Made by a program: the position numbers and the translations under genes
NCBI GenBank assembly: GCA_015501075.1
Contig: JADNYJ010000118.1
Span: 62,001-126,000, forward strand
Length of the DNA: 64,000 nt
Direction of reading: 5' to 3'
Origin: Gymnopilus junonius
Taxonomy: Eukaryota > Basidiomycota > Agaricomycetes > Agaricales > Galerinaceae
Part shown: positions 1 to 13,100 of the stretch, piece by piece
How positions within the stretch are numbered: the first letter of the stretch is position 1
Layout of the letters: each line of letters starts with the position of its first letter
Notes under the pieces: model-generated
Told to the model about the DNA's origin: nothing
Seen by the model: the letters and a program-made list of their open reading frames with translations, nothing else
The model's database searches: none

Positions 1-3000
1 CGTGAGGTATCCGAAAGCCCCAGGGTCTCTCCACCTCGCTCTCCTTTTTGCATTCTCCTGCCCACGCTCGACTGTGCCCAAGGAAACAACATAATCCTCT
101 CTTCGTCGACCATTTTCCTATTGAATATTCTATAATATATTCCCAGGTAATTGTTCGGTCCTCTCTCAACCTTGGATCCGACAGCCTCTCCATTTTAGGC
201 TTTATCGGCAATCGTTGGTCTATCCCGACCTTCGCAGAACTCTTGTCGCTGGCCAAATCTGTCCATTCTAGGCCGTCCCAGTGGGCTCACCTCCTCCTAA
301 CTCAGCCTTCTCATCTTTCTAACCTGTCTGTTAGGTTAATTAATTCATCCCCTCCTCGCAGAGTTTTCGCCGCCTTCCTGCTACCTCGCCAATATATCGG
401 CTGACCTGTGCCCTCCGTGACGCCTCGTTATCTCCAACGTGGACAATCCGAACTTCCAAGTTCCACGCATATCTTACAACGATCAATTCAGCGTTTACCC
501 CTTGTTTGCGGTATTGAAACTTGATAAAACACACCAACTCAGCACTCTGCCTCTGCGGCTCCGTCTCCAATGGCACGTTTCAATCGGCTTGTGATGCGCC
601 TCGATCAAACGAGGTTATCAGTGCATGGCAATGTGAGAATATTCCATATGTCGGATCGCTCCTTGGCGCTTTTGAGTGGCAATCCCCTTTCCCGGTCTTC
701 AAAGCCCTTTGATCCATCACACGCGAGTATCATGTGAATGCCGAGATTCCTGCGCCCTCTGGCGAGGAGCGCTCCCTAGTTGCGCCAGGGTCTAACTTCG
801 TCTTGACTACAATTTTTCAATTTTTCCTGCAACGGTCGTACTGGAGACGCAAGGCTAAGCAACTGTCTCTCTGGTGCCCAGACTCTAGAAGAATCCTCTC
901 GCATCTCACTTCTCATATATGGAGCCTTTGCAAAGACAATTGCGAATTTTCTAATAGCTCACTCGACCCTGACATTCACTGAAGTCCCCATGATCCCGTC
1001 AATCAAAGGGTTCTCACAAAGGAACGCTTCCGCAGGAATACGCAGTAATCGTTCTTCGTCTCTTTCTCTTTGACTTGTCTGCATCTAGTCTCTTTATGTT
1101 TTAATCTTCTTCTTGACGTCCTGTATCCCTCGGATCTTCCGTCTCCTTGTTCTCCACTAGATTTTTCATTGTCTAACTGGAAGCCCTTTCGTTCTCCCAC
1201 CGACTCCCATTCAACAGCGACTAACCAAATGGCGCTATCTTCATGAAATCACGACCTTCTGCCGTTCGGAAGGAACAGGAGAGAAACCTGGTAGCCTCTT
1301 CATTTGCTTTGAAAACGTCGCCTGTCCACCCGGAATGCGACTTGACATCCAACAGCGGCGACGTCTCTTCTGCTCAGGATGCACGGCAAACACCTTCATT
1401 CCTCAATGTGCGACCGTCGTTGGGTTTGTCAAATGAAAACATCTAGTGCTGGCTTAACCTCCATGATACACGGAGCGCTCGATCTGTCAAGCATCTAATC
1501 ACAAGGGTTACGTCTACCGATAGACCCTCACCAAGAGCTCAGGGTTAAGTATTTGCGTTCTTCCAATGTCGAATGGCCGAGGGCTGGAGTGGGAAGTGGT
1601 ACAAAGAAGACGGATATAACTCATGGATAGAAGGTGACGAAATTCTCTAGTCATGTTTAGCGTAAGTAAAATTAGTACAGACTGATAACCATTATTAGCA
1701 CACAAGCAACGTTGGATACCCTTCAGTCAAGATTCGACAAGCCTCTGTGCTTTGAACGTTGTGTCCAGTCCTAGAACGTACACATCAATCCAAGTCTAAT
1801 CCGCATCTTTCCGCTTAGGATTCCTTGATCGCAAAACTGATCCAGGATTGTTCCTGCATACGGTCCCGATATCCCAACTGCTCACCGGTACTTGAACCTC
1901 CGCCGCATACGTCATTTCTGGAGCCGTAATGCGTATCATATCCATCATGCATGTCCGTAGAAATATCTTTGAAGCATCAGGGAGTAAGGCAGAGTCAGAG
2001 GGCCTTCTAGCGATTTTAGAGCAAGATAAAGTACACTATATCCCATGAATTCGAGCCCATGTCAAGTATGCAGATACAAGCAAAACACGAGGTGGTACGA
2101 GAAGATGGTGCGCTCAAATGTTTTTATCTGCTTGTGGCTTCTACTCCGTGTAGAAAAGAACGTTCGAAGTCGAGGCTAAAAACATATGATGGACCACCTA
2201 GACTTCGTTGAAATCACGGAGATTAATCGATTTGGGAACGTAGACTCGTAAGCATCGAGCGGCACGGCGGCGCTCAAACGGCACTTGCCAGATAACAAAT
2301 GTGTTTTGCGACTCTGAAATGAGCTCTCTTATCCGAAGCTGTCCTTCATACATATGGTCGTTATCTCCAAACTTTCCACTCTCGCTCTTTGAATGGCCAC
2401 GAGATATTCACCAATGCCCCGCCAGTCAACTGTCAGACGCCTTCGGGTAGCGTTCCCTTTGAAGGTTCCCTATTGGTTCATAAAGTCGCACAAATGAATC
2501 CACCTACCAAGCGATGGGTTTGCTTACGAATTATTGCGCAATTTAGATCCAAGCGAGGCACCTACGTGCGTCCTCGACATGCGGCCGCCTCCACCCTCAA
2601 CTTGTTGCAAATGTTATCTCTAAACCTTGCCGACCACATGCCGTTGATAAGCGGTGGTGATCCCTTCCAAAATGAGCGCAAACCGTCGAAATTCATCAAC
2701 CACATCAAATTCGAAAAGTGTCGGCCTCCGGATTGAAAGGACGTATCTCTGGATTTAACCTCTGCCGCTGGCACCCCGTTTAAAACTAGAACTTAGAATC
2801 TGTGTTTCTAAACCCAACGGAAGCCAGCTACTTAGAAAGATAAACATTATATATAGATTTGACTGCGTCAAGAATTCGCGGATGGAAAAATCAAGAGACT
2901 TGAGTTGCCGGGAACAACCACCCTTGATGTTCTCCACGTGGGGCAGTATTTCCGACTATTGACTCCCTTCCGAGGTGGAACATGGGGAACGTCCTCATAT

Positions 3001-5049
3001 GTAGTCGATTCCGCTTAACACACAGCTGAATGTCAGAACCAGTGGAATGAACAGGAAAATACTGTGCTGTATCTCTTTAACTCGAGAATGAGGGTAAACT
3101 GCACGATACCATGGGGCCTCCAGCAATCTAGACTTTCGGCGGCACGGGAAAGTAGCGCATCTCCGACCTTCTTATGAATGTTATCGCGGAAGAGGAAATT
3201 TAGTATCGCGATCTGTTGACAAGCATGGTAATCCAAGTCTGTGCCATACAGGATCCTTCCCTCATTTTGGTCATTTGGTCACCAGGTTTATTGGTACCGA
3301 TCAGCCAAAATTACCCTTCGCGTTTAGTCCATATATATGGACGAATCTTCTCTCTTTCCGCAGCGCTTTTGCCACGAGCGATTGCTCTGGCTAAGTATCC
3401 AGCAATAGTCCATCGCTACGTCTTGCGACTAGCATGACACGTGTGCCGTTCATTGTACTCAGTCCTTTATTTCGGTGTAGAACTCCAACTCTAACTGGAA
3501 CGGCGTGGGTAGACTCTCAAATAGATTAAGCGTCAGATGTAAGGTGAGAGGGTCTGTTTTACTGCGTACCTTGAACTCACTGTCAGTTCGAGACAGCTCT
3601 ACTGCACGGCAGATTCCATTCTCGCCCTGAAGAAAACAATTAGTACTAAGCCAATCAAGTCGAGCCCTGGTTTTGCAAAGTCTCACTATCGCACAGCCGG
3701 TACCGTGTAACGTTGGTCTTATCACTCACGCCTGTCACCAAGGATTCTTAGAACCACAGTGCCTCGGATAATGAAAGGACCTTCTCGATACATTATGTCC
3801 CCAGTGTTTAACCGCGGACCTTTTATCGCCGTCAAGTCAATTTTAAATGGTGCTCAAGAGAGGAAAGTTTCCACGTTTATTCTCCGGGAATTCCACGCAG
3901 CGCTTCTTTCTTTCCCAGCTGAATCTTCTTCAAAGGTGGTTTTGCTCCCTACCGAACAAGGTAGAGAGACGAGGAACAGAAAATGGTTTGATTGCATAAA
4001 GTTCTATAAAGAGTTGACGCAGAGCCTATTTAGCGAGAATCGTCGCACAAGGTGTCATGCTTTACTGCCCCGCATAGTTTTATCTGTATCGCCTGACTGC
4101 AGCTCCAATGAATCGCCCTGGTGAGCTCATTTGTCGCTCTGACATGAGCCTTTACAGCCTGCGAAATATTCTGTCTTGTGTGTTCCATTCTTCTCTTTCC
4201 TTTCTTTCCTCACACCTTAGAGATGCTCTTTAAGCATTCTAGCGAAGCAAAACCTTTGCTACAACGAGTGCGATACTTTCTTGGCTGACGGTGTAAAAAC
4301 CACCGAACTCACGTTAATTGACACATTCCTTCCTGGTATGGGTTTATGAACGTTTATGAGTTATAGACCGACGTCGCCTTCCAATAGCGTGCCTTTACCA
4401 ACCTGCCAATCCGCTGTGAGAACCATGTCATTGATTCCTAGCTAAAATTTCCCCTTGTTGAAATCTATTGGAATGCAGGGTGTTGCCTGTAGGTCTTGTC
4501 CGTTTATTTAAGTCAACGGACAAGGGACAATGGGCAACAGTGAGGAAAGTGGAATACATTGAATGTTTGAAATGGACGTTCCTTGCCGATCACACTCAAA
4601 GATATTCTTACATGACTTGTGTAACGTTTTTTTTTTACCTCAATCGCGAATCAAGCACCAATATTTCGAAACTCTCCGTGAAGTCCCTTTAAAGTAAGTA
4701 CTGCAGTGGGACCTCTAAAATAGTGGATTTGCAATTGCGTGGATTTATGCCAAGTGTTTGTTCCATGATTTGCTTTTATGACTCTATTGAACGCACTGAA
4801 AAGGACATTGGCCAGCAGTAAGTACTGGGGCATAAATTCTCCTTCTTTCGGCGTAGAAAAATAGGTCACGTAATCTTATCTTATCTGAGTCTCACATTTT
4901 TATCAGGTGACCACATGCTCGACCGTGACATCGATTACGTCAGGCTGACGCCTTTTGTCTCTGAACTGACGCTACCGGAACGCTAATGCACTCCATCAAC
5001 TCGCCCTCCGAGTTCAAACGTCCAACGTTTATTTTTTATTCCTGGGTCA
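1..5049. other. Region without a supportable gene
   Basis: I see no reading frame here that joins to others through plausible splice sites into a recognisable protein. Open frames are short (about 120 codons or less) on both strands and show no domain signature. The stretch could hold untranslated or regulatory DNA, or an old decayed gene or transposon, but nothing in it lets me choose. Confidence 0.5.
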
Positions 5050-5805
5050 ATGTCGAGCAGTCCAGCTTACTTGGACAATAACGGTGCCGATATACCCAAC
5101 GAAACATCTTCCTTACTGAACGGACAATCGAGCAGGAGGTGCGCTTACATATTTTCGTTGTAATAATCACGCTTATCATCACGGGCAGACCCGTAGCTTA
5201 CCACCACTCAGCTTCAGCATCTCCTCACGTTAGTATACATACCCCTCTGGCCTCCCCACACAGCTTGTCCGGATCAAGATTCCACATACGAAGAACTAAG
5301 TCATCTTCAACTGATGGCACTAAACGTGCCCGTTTCTCAAAGGTCGAGTTAAGGCTCAAAAATGTGGGTAGCGTCGCCAGGGATCATCTCTCTTCAGAGA
5401 GAACATTCCTATCTTACGTTCGAACAAGTCTGGCACTCTCTTCCGCTGGGATAGGCGAGTGATTGTATTCGTTCTTGAGATTTTATTCGCAGACCGCTTT
5501 TCTACACAGCTCTTATGCAATTTCTCTATCTCGGTAGTACAACGAAATCTGCCGCTGGTCCACTCGGTGCTGTCCTTATAGTTTTTGCTCTGCTGGTCCT
5601 TTACATGGGTGTGTCTTCCTTCGCTTCTTTATCGATCAAGCAGTTGACAAGGTACCAAGGTACCAAACGATACTTCCTCGTACAAAGGACTTTAATCACC
5701 GGCTACTTCCCTGTGTCTACTATCGGCATAGCTGTCATAAGTTTTTGCCTCGGCTCACTTGTCACTATTACTTTCTGTGTTACTTTAATGGGCCGGTCGA
5801 AATGA
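5050..5805 (+). CDS. DUF202-domain membrane protein (VTC1-like region)
   Basis: Three exons (5050-5138, 5189-5458, 5493-5805) join in frame to give about 223 residues. The N-terminus is polar and Ser-rich. The core motif ARDHLSSERTFLSYVRTSLA is the family hallmark of DUF202, a small three-helix membrane domain found alone and at the C-terminus of vacuolar transporter chaperone (VTC) subunits. Hydrophobic segments follow: one around PLFYTALMQF, a strong one in AAGPLGAVLIVFALLVLY, and a last one near the C-terminus. Known for the family: in yeast VTC proteins this domain lies in the vacuolar membrane and takes part in polyphosphate synthesis. Stand-alone DUF202 proteins are mostly uncharacterised, so the role here is inference. 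The second intron is only 34 bp, near the lower limit for fungi, but the phases fit. The start is the first ATG in frame. Confidence 0.8.
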
Positions 5806-5960
5806 ATCTGACTTTGAATGTTTTTGACTCAGTATAATGAAAATGTTATGGAAAAATTTCCCGCTAATCGCCCAAGGACTGCATCCTCGATTTGCACTGC
5901 AGTATTGACTCATGATCAATTTTCTGGCGTCGTGCTGCACTAAATAAGCGCCCTTTTATT

Positions 5961-6040
5961 GGCCCCCTAGCTCAGTGGATTAGAGCGTGTGATTCCAGAG
6001 AAATTCCACAAGGTCATCCGTTCGACTCGGGTGGGGGTCA
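5961..6040 (+). tRNA. tRNA, anticodon by position CCA (Trp?), uncertain
   Basis: A cloverleaf can be drawn. The acceptor stem is GGCCCCC (5961-5967) against GGGGGTC (6033-6039), with discriminator A at 6040. The D arm is GCTC/GAGC. The T arm is ATCCG/CGGGT with loop TTCGACT. The anticodon stem TGTGA (5988-5992) pairs with CCACA (6006-6010) except for one A.C mismatch. By position the anticodon would be CCA at 5995-5997, with a tiny insert (about 6 nt, 5999-6004) where tRNA introns sit. The GGCCCCC acceptor and D arm look more like tRNA-Arg, so this may be a variant or decayed Arg tRNA and the identity should not be trusted. Confidence 0.6.
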
Positions 6041-6473
6041 AAGAGTTCGTTTTTGCTTACTACTTGGTAGGCATCCTTCTGAAAATGCTCACACAGTATG
6101 CCAGACGGTTCCTATTTCAATTTCGAAGACGATGCAGAGGTTTTTAGCGGAAAAAATTGATGACATGACTGCAGCATTTGGCCGTATGAAACTCGGGCGC
6201 TTGAGCTCCAGTTCACCTGCACTAGAATTACCAATTTATATACAGCGGGCGGTAACCGCAATAGGATTAGGTCAATTGCTATGCCTGGTCATCCTACGTG
6301 GCTGTGCCAGTAAATCAAACACCGCAAACGCTAATTGACGTGGAACCGCAGCTTGACTCTGCACCATAAACACCTCTCCTCGTTCACTTGAGATTCAGTA
6401 CTCTACACCCACCTTCTCCCAGCCCTTTCTTTCTCAAACGGTTCCATTTACTGCTCAACGAAGTATTCGTGCA
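6041..6473. other. Spacer between tRNA and F-box gene
   Basis: The spacer holds a short open frame starting at ATG 6098 and stopping at 6160 after an A6 run. A second frame continues past that run (from 6132). Together they could be a small broken gene, but nothing in the protein is recognisable and I do not call it. Confidence 0.3.
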
Positions 6474-8571
6474 ATGCACGACCAACGCATCCTACCTGGA
6501 ATTCCTTCAGAAGGACCTTTTGTCGAGCTAATATCTTCTAACAGAGAGCCAACGAATCAGGAGATAATCGTGATTACGGACGCATTAAAATCTGCCGAGA
6601 GTGATGCAGACCCTCTCCTATCTACTTCATCTCTAAGCAATCATGAAGATCGAAACAGATATATTGCTCTGGCTTCTTCGATACATGCATATCGAGCAGT
6701 CTTATCTCCTATCCGTCGAATCCCTGGCGAAATTCTAGAAAGGATATTCACTTGCGCCGCTGAGGATGCCCCAGCTAATCCGATATACAGGTTTCCCGAG
6801 GTCTGTCGGCTTTGGAACAGCATAGCGAAATCCTGTCCAGCAATGCTTGGTGCATTGCCGCCTATCCAAATCAGAACGAAAAATCGGAAAAAAAGTCACT
6901 TGATTGAATCACTTAACTCGAAAGTGGCGCAATTGCCGGACCCAGCCACTCTTTCGTTCCATATATCGGACGTTCTATCCAAAGAAAACAACTCCACATC
7001 TCGAGCCTTCTTTTCTCAATCCCCTCGCTGGGGTAGCGTGTCTATGCAAGTCGACATGTGGAATTTATCTCAGATCTCAGAGTTCATTCTCCCAATAGAA
7101 TTTCCAAACCTCCATCGGGTCAAACTTCACATACCTTCAAATCGCCGGAGATACCACTCACTAGTGGGTCAATTGTACGCCTTTGTCGAGGCTCCATTGT
7201 TAAATGATTTGGAGTTGGAATGTCTTTTACCGATTAAAATTTACATGCCATGGTGGAATCTTACCAGCTATAAACTGCGGTCTTATCTACCAATTGGTCT
7301 GGATCAGGTTATCCAGGACGACTCTCCAATCGAGCATTTCGAATATCACGGAACCAACCCGTTTCTTGTCTATATTGCCCCCTTTCCTCAGCAGTTCTAG
7401 TAAATCTGAAGAGTCTCCACATCGTTATTTACCAGGGAGCGCCGAATATGCTTCTCGGCCCACTCACTGCGCCCCGATTGCAGAAAATACGGGTTCCAGA
7501 CCACACGGAAACGTCTATGGCTGATCTTCACGACTTTTTTCGGCGTTCTTTATGCGGTGCAACCTTGACAACCTTGTCGTTTCACACAGCACAAATGGAT
7601 GCAGGAGATCTTACGAAGATTCTGATGCTCACGCCTGCGTTGACTGATCTCGAATGTAACGACATCCCGTTTTCTGATATCTGCACCCTTTCGGTTGAAG
7701 CAGAAGGATCAGCCTTGGTGCCGCTTCTACGAAGTTTGGTCATTCATTCACCATCAATGATACAGGAAGTCGAATCACTGGCGCAAAGCCGCTCCCGCAT
7801 CGCAGACTCCCAAGCCAGAAGGCCATATATGAACACACGCAACTCACCGTGGCGATCCGACTTCTCTGTTAGACTGGTCTTCCAATCGGGGGACCTGTGT
7901 AACGGTATCGCCGAAAGACTCTCATCACACGAAAGTGATTATCCTTTTAAGATCAAGTTGACACATGTTTTATGGGAGTTGGATCTTGCGATTGCGGAAT
8001 GCAAAGCTCAGTTTCCACGTAAAAATTCCTTTGCCTTCATTGACTCGATTTCGGAGAGAAAGGCAGCCAAGAAACTTGACAATGGCGTTTCTTTTTTGGA
8101 GGAAATTCCGCTCGAAAATCTACCTGAATTCCAGGTAAGTTTTGATCACTTTCTGCATTTTATTTACTTACTAAAAAAATTAGGTGTGGGTCCTGACTGT
8201 ACTTTACTATTTCCGAGCCCTGGATACGGACTCCATTCCTTTTCAACGGAAGTTTGATTTCTTAAACAGAGTAAATGATCTATTCGCTTTCTGCGTACTC
8301 CTGATAAAGCAGCAGTCTTTCAATCGAAGATTTATTCGCCATGGACGTTACTGTCTTCTCTACGTGACCCATCCTCAAGGTATCGTATGAAAATTACGTC
8401 CTTCAATTCCTATTTCTAACGATTTACTCAGGGAATTTCTCACCCGAAGAAGTCTTCCTACACGATCGCTATGCAATGGTCAGCGATGAAGAAGTGTTCT
8501 GGCCATATCAAGATTACCACGAATCAGGCAAAGATTATCTGAAATGGAGACGCGACGTGGGCCGGCCTTGA
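6474..8571 (+). CDS. F-box protein, Agaricomycete type, one frameshift
   Basis: Coding starts at ATG 6474. An F-box-like motif lies at about residues 80-120 (SPIRRIPGEILERIFTCAAE, then FPEVCRLWNSIAKSCPAMLG), followed by a long leucine-rich C-terminal region. F-box proteins act as substrate adaptors of SCF ubiquitin ligases, binding Skp1 through the F-box. Mushrooms carry large families with unknown targets. The frame opened at 6474 stops at 7398-7400, but the sequence directly downstream (NLKSLHIVIYQGAPN, in another frame) is clearly the continuation. A single-base indel near 7390-7400 is the simplest explanation, because the only available intron would be about 27 nt. Good introns follow at 8135-8183 and 8380-8431. 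The last exon (8432-8571) ends in WRRDVGRP. It may be an intact gene with an assembly error. Confidence 0.7.
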
Positions 8572-8624
8572 CGTATTTTAACTAGTAGGTATCTGAACTA
8601 CATAAACATCTTTGAACCAGCACC

Positions 8625-10124
8625 TTAACCTAGAGACTTTTCGAGAGGGACACCAAAGCGATCTACTTCCCATCCATGTATTCTATATTTGATCCATACT
8701 TCCTCCATCTGCTTGACCTGTCCCCAGAGACGCTTCCTATTCCTCATAGAATCCGATTGCCAACAGAGTCGTAAAAAATATAACCAGGGAAAATCTCTGT
8801 GAAAAAATGGCGAATCTGATGTAGGTACTTCCATATCACCAAGAAAAGATGCTGCTGCCGTGTAGGCTTTCTTCACCTCTCCTTGCATTGATGCTACAGG
8901 CTGCGTCCAAAATAAGCATCCGGAAGGTGATCTGGCCATCGTTCTGAAGGCGTAGTTGCGAAATAATGGATCGTTGAGTTCATTGTAGAGCCATTTTGAG
9001 GTTTTCGCTAGAGCGAGATACGTTTGGATGCTGTCGACGAATTGAATGATGTAGAAAGACTTCGTTGGGTAGAGCCCTTAGTATATCAATGGCATTTGCT
9101 GGAGTGAATTTTGATGCTACTTCACGAACGAGATCCTCATCTGCAACAGGCCACCTACAAATTTATCCTATGAAGGTTTATAAACGTGGATATACAATGA
9201 ATCATACATGTCTGGAGCGCGAAACATCCATGCCCGACAGTCTCTGGAGATAGAGTCCAGGATTTGATGTGGGGGGTCGCCATTCCGGATTGATGCTATA
9301 GTACGCTCTGGAACTTTCATGTTCTCGGATGCCTCGTATTGTTCTTGTTGTAGCGTATTTTCAATACCATCATAATTGATATATGGCAGGGCTCCAGTCG
9401 TATAATCTTAAATTTATTGTTAGAACCAGGCAGACTTCAAAAGAAATCATAAATAAAACGCACCGCGTCCTTCTTTCCTCGAGTTCACAATCTCGAATAG
9501 CTCTCCGGAAAACGTTAACTTGCGGTCATGGTGTGGTTTAGGAACTCGACAGTAATCAAGCCATGCTTGAAGGTAGTGAAAACACCCTTCAGAGAGGAAG
9601 AAATTTCCGGTAGATATTTCCTCGCGAGCAAGCTCTCGGTGTATATAATTGCTCGATCCGGTCCTTGAGAGCTTCTCCTCTTTAGTTTCGATGATATTAC
9701 CATCCTCATCCAGTTTCCGGTGAACGACAAATCTAAACTCCCCGCAATCTGTATCAGTAACAAGCCCGGTCTCCACGTCCTTTCCATCTGGAATTCTCCT
9801 GACGCATCCAGTGTCTGTCTGAACAATCTCGTGCGGCGTATCCCCATCTTCCTTAAAGTGTCCGATAGCAATGCACTGCATGAAGCCGTCCCACCTCCAG
9901 CCTGGGCGCGTATTCTAGTCCGTGGCATCATCAATATCCAGAGTTTCTCCAACAAGGGCTTCAAGAGCATCTTGGTCGAACTTCATGTCATCAAGAAGAG
10001 TCGGGTCATATTTGAGGAGCTCCTCGGCCAGTGCTTGAGCTCCCCAGCCTGGGTCACCATAGATATTCCCAGGTGGAAATGGAGAAATACCACAGAGTAG
10101 ACAGAGTTCGTCCCAACTGCCCAT
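8625..10124 (-). pseudogene. F-box protein gene with in-frame stop and frameshift
   Basis: The frame from ATG 10124 begins MGSWDELCLLCGI, an opening I associate with a family of mushroom F-box proteins. An in-frame TAG at 9915-9917 interrupts it just after a conserved-looking DIDDATD stretch. The same frame then continues with GWRWDGFMQCIAIGHF. Introns are visible near 9410-9460 and 9150-9210. After the segment RDCRAWMFRAPDM comes an F-box-like helix (LRALPNEVF) that changes frame at an AAA run (9055-9057). The next frame continues YIIQFVDSIQTYLALAKTS to the stop at 8625. A gene caller could hide the TAG with a 39-nt intron (in phase), but that would remove coding-looking sequence. Two independent lesions suggest either a pseudogene or base errors. 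It lies tail to tail with the preceding F-box gene. Confidence 0.65.
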
Positions 10125-13100
10125 GGATGTGATGTGTTGGACGTAACGAAGGTGCAAAGATGGAGCCTAACCGCGAACCTGGATTTATCTGTGATAAATA
10201 TGGATGACTGGGCGGCCAAAACAACGATGGTATCCATATTCTCGACAGATGAAGTCGTGGTATCTAAGATGTAAGCAGTGAAGCAGAGATATACTGGTTT
10301 AAGCTCCAGATACACAAGCAAAAGCCAGGCCCTCAACTTGGCGTTGTTTACGAAATGTGACTTGGTAGGACAACAAGGAAACCTGGTGAAGACTCCTTAA
10401 GGACGATTCAACGCGTGAGGAGTAGCCCGCGATCTCCAAAGAAAATAAAGTACAAGCCACATCAGAAATGTCGCCGGTTGAAATTTGATAGATACCAAGC
10501 ACATCCGTGAGGAAATCTCTATGTTCATCATTAAACAGAGTCTGGCGTCCCTCGGAGGTGTAAGGAAACGAAATAAGGTATTCGAAACTTACCACGACGT
10601 GTCAGAGGATCGCTCACTCAAAAGTTGGAAATTAATTTGGAGAACAGAGGCATTTTGTGAACGAATAGGAAAGGATTCAAAGCATGGCTTTTTAGCAGGT
10701 TAGATGAAACATTGACCTTTTTAAATAATACAGCATCACAAATAAGAAAGTGTATTCCAAATTTCCCAATCCAGTCCAGATAAACCGTATGATTAAAAAG
10801 GAATATGAATGCGCTAGCAGTGATCACTCGGAATGAATTCATCCCGACACCGAGTAGAGAACAGGGTAACGCTCACTGGCACAGGTGTCATTTTAGTCTC
10901 ATCTCCGACCCCGAGTGTCCAAACGTAGACTGTTCACGAGAACGCGCGGAGAAACTCAGGAGGACGACTTGAGAGGAAAAGAACGCCGGAACTGAACACA
11001 TGAGAATTGTGGGAATGGAGTGAGTGGCGAAAGCGTCGATGCCCATCGTAAGAAAGAGGATGGACGAGACCCCGCGTCCGCCGCGCAGGTAGCATAAGGT
11101 TCACATATAAGTGGGGTCTGAATCAGAAACATGGGTTGGATGGAGCTGATGATGAACATAGTAGAGTTTGGACTTGAATGATACAATCATAATGAGATGC
11201 TTAAATGGCTATCAAGCGTCAAATGTCTGATAAACTCCCGAGTCCCAAATATGATGGGTGTGATTGAGAAATGAGATATACGTAATGCAGTAAATCAACG
11301 TTCCGAGCGCAAAAGCACAGGTGACAAGTGTTCCACAGGACCCAGCGATCCATCCAGGTCGAGCTGGGTTTCATACCGGGCTCAGCCAGAAGAACCAGAA
11401 CCTGGCGAGAAGGGCGCAGGTCGGACATCGGGTGCGGAGAGGGAGAGCGCCGAGTCATAAGGCTATCTATACCCAAGACAAGAAGCACAACTAGGCCCAG
11501 AAACTAAAATTGATACCAAGAAACATGGAGTGGGAGATGATACTGTAAAGCCGGTGCACCAAAAAAAAAAAGATTGCACGGAAGCCTTAGTCTACCAGAT
11601 TGGATGACAGAGAAACCGGTAGCGGCAAGAAGTTCAGCAAAGTTTGTTAAAAGTGAGAACATACTCCAAGAGCGGGGAGTAAATGTCTAGGCTTGAAAGC
11701 AAACAAGCATCCCATCGTTATGTGATAGACGCGAGAGACAGATTTTGGGAGCTTCAACATGAATTGGGCTGCATGCAGCACCGGGAATCAAAACAATCAA
11801 GACCGGGTGAAATAGCCAAGTTCGGGAAGCGTAAATGTCAAGTTATCCGATATCATAAGAAGAACAAGAGCAGAACTGGAGAGATCTCATCCTCAAGCTC
11901 AAAACCCCAGATCCGCAAATTGGAAAAAATAAAATAAATAAAGGAGGGGCCCGCTGCCGTGGTGGTTGTGGATGAAATTGCCCGGGCTAATCATCCCCGA
12001 GGGCCGACGCCGACACCTGTCAGTGTATATCGTAAAGCATAATGACATGGCTCCAACTTACAACCAACTCTTACACCCCATTGACCGTTCCGAACTTACA
12101 ACTTATAGAGTAAAGAAGTCAAAATCCCCCCTGTACGGACCGTGAAAAACCCCATGCAAGGGTTGGAATATACGACTCACATCTCACATTGCGGGGGGGA
12201 CCAATTCCATAAAATCCATCGAATGATAATTCAAGACGAGACGAGACGAGACGAGATACGACGTGAGATAAATAAATAAAAACGAAAGGGGGGTGGGGTG
12301 GGGGGGCAGGTTGGACTGGAGGGCTTGTGATTTTGAGAGCTTGAGCTTGAGCTTGAGACGCAAGTGTTGATATCAAAGGAGATGTCGCAGGAGATGTGAT
12401 GGTCTGATGGAGATTGGATGGGGATGGGGGATGGGGCTAGTACATGAATTTTTATTTATCATCAAGAGCGTCTTTGAAATTGAAATTTCAAAAGAAGAAC
12501 GCTCACTCCTCGAAGCAACGCTAAACTTCGAAAGAGCGAATAAGACATGGGAGAAAGAAGGACGGAGAGACACGGAGAGAGCGAGATAGGATAATCGGAG
12601 AGAAAAAAAGAAAAAAGGAAAAAAAAAAAAGGAGCGGAACGAGTAGGACATCATGATGAACGTGTATATACTCGAGGATGTAGATATATATAAAAGAGTC
12701 GTGATCCATCCATCTCAGTCCCAAAACCAAACCCGAGCGAAACGAGTGAGATAGTAGGAGAGGTAGGTTAGGTTTAGGTAGTAATTTGGTATTTGGTATC
12801 AAGGTAAAGAAAAAAGTCATATGTAGGTACGCGACTAAAGGAAAGAAGAAAAAAGACTAATAAAAGAAAGAAAGAAAAGGGGGTAACTAAAACGTGGAAG
12901 AAGGTATGTAAACATGCATAATAACTAGTAACAGGACAGAAAAAACGAGAGGGGGAGTAGGAACACAGAAAAAGAAGAGTACCGCTATGCACAACGAGTT
13001 ATAAGACATAAAAGGGTAAAAAAAAGGGGAAGGTAAAGACTATGTAGACATATATACGATGGGGATGGGAGGCGAGGGAAAGGTATCAAAAGAGAAGAAG

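Noticed and set aside
7400..7435. A 36-bp intron (GTAAAT...CCAG) to rescue the F-box frame
   Set aside because: Splicing here creates TAG at the junction and would remove coding-like sequence (NLKSLHIVIYQ). A one-base indel fits better.
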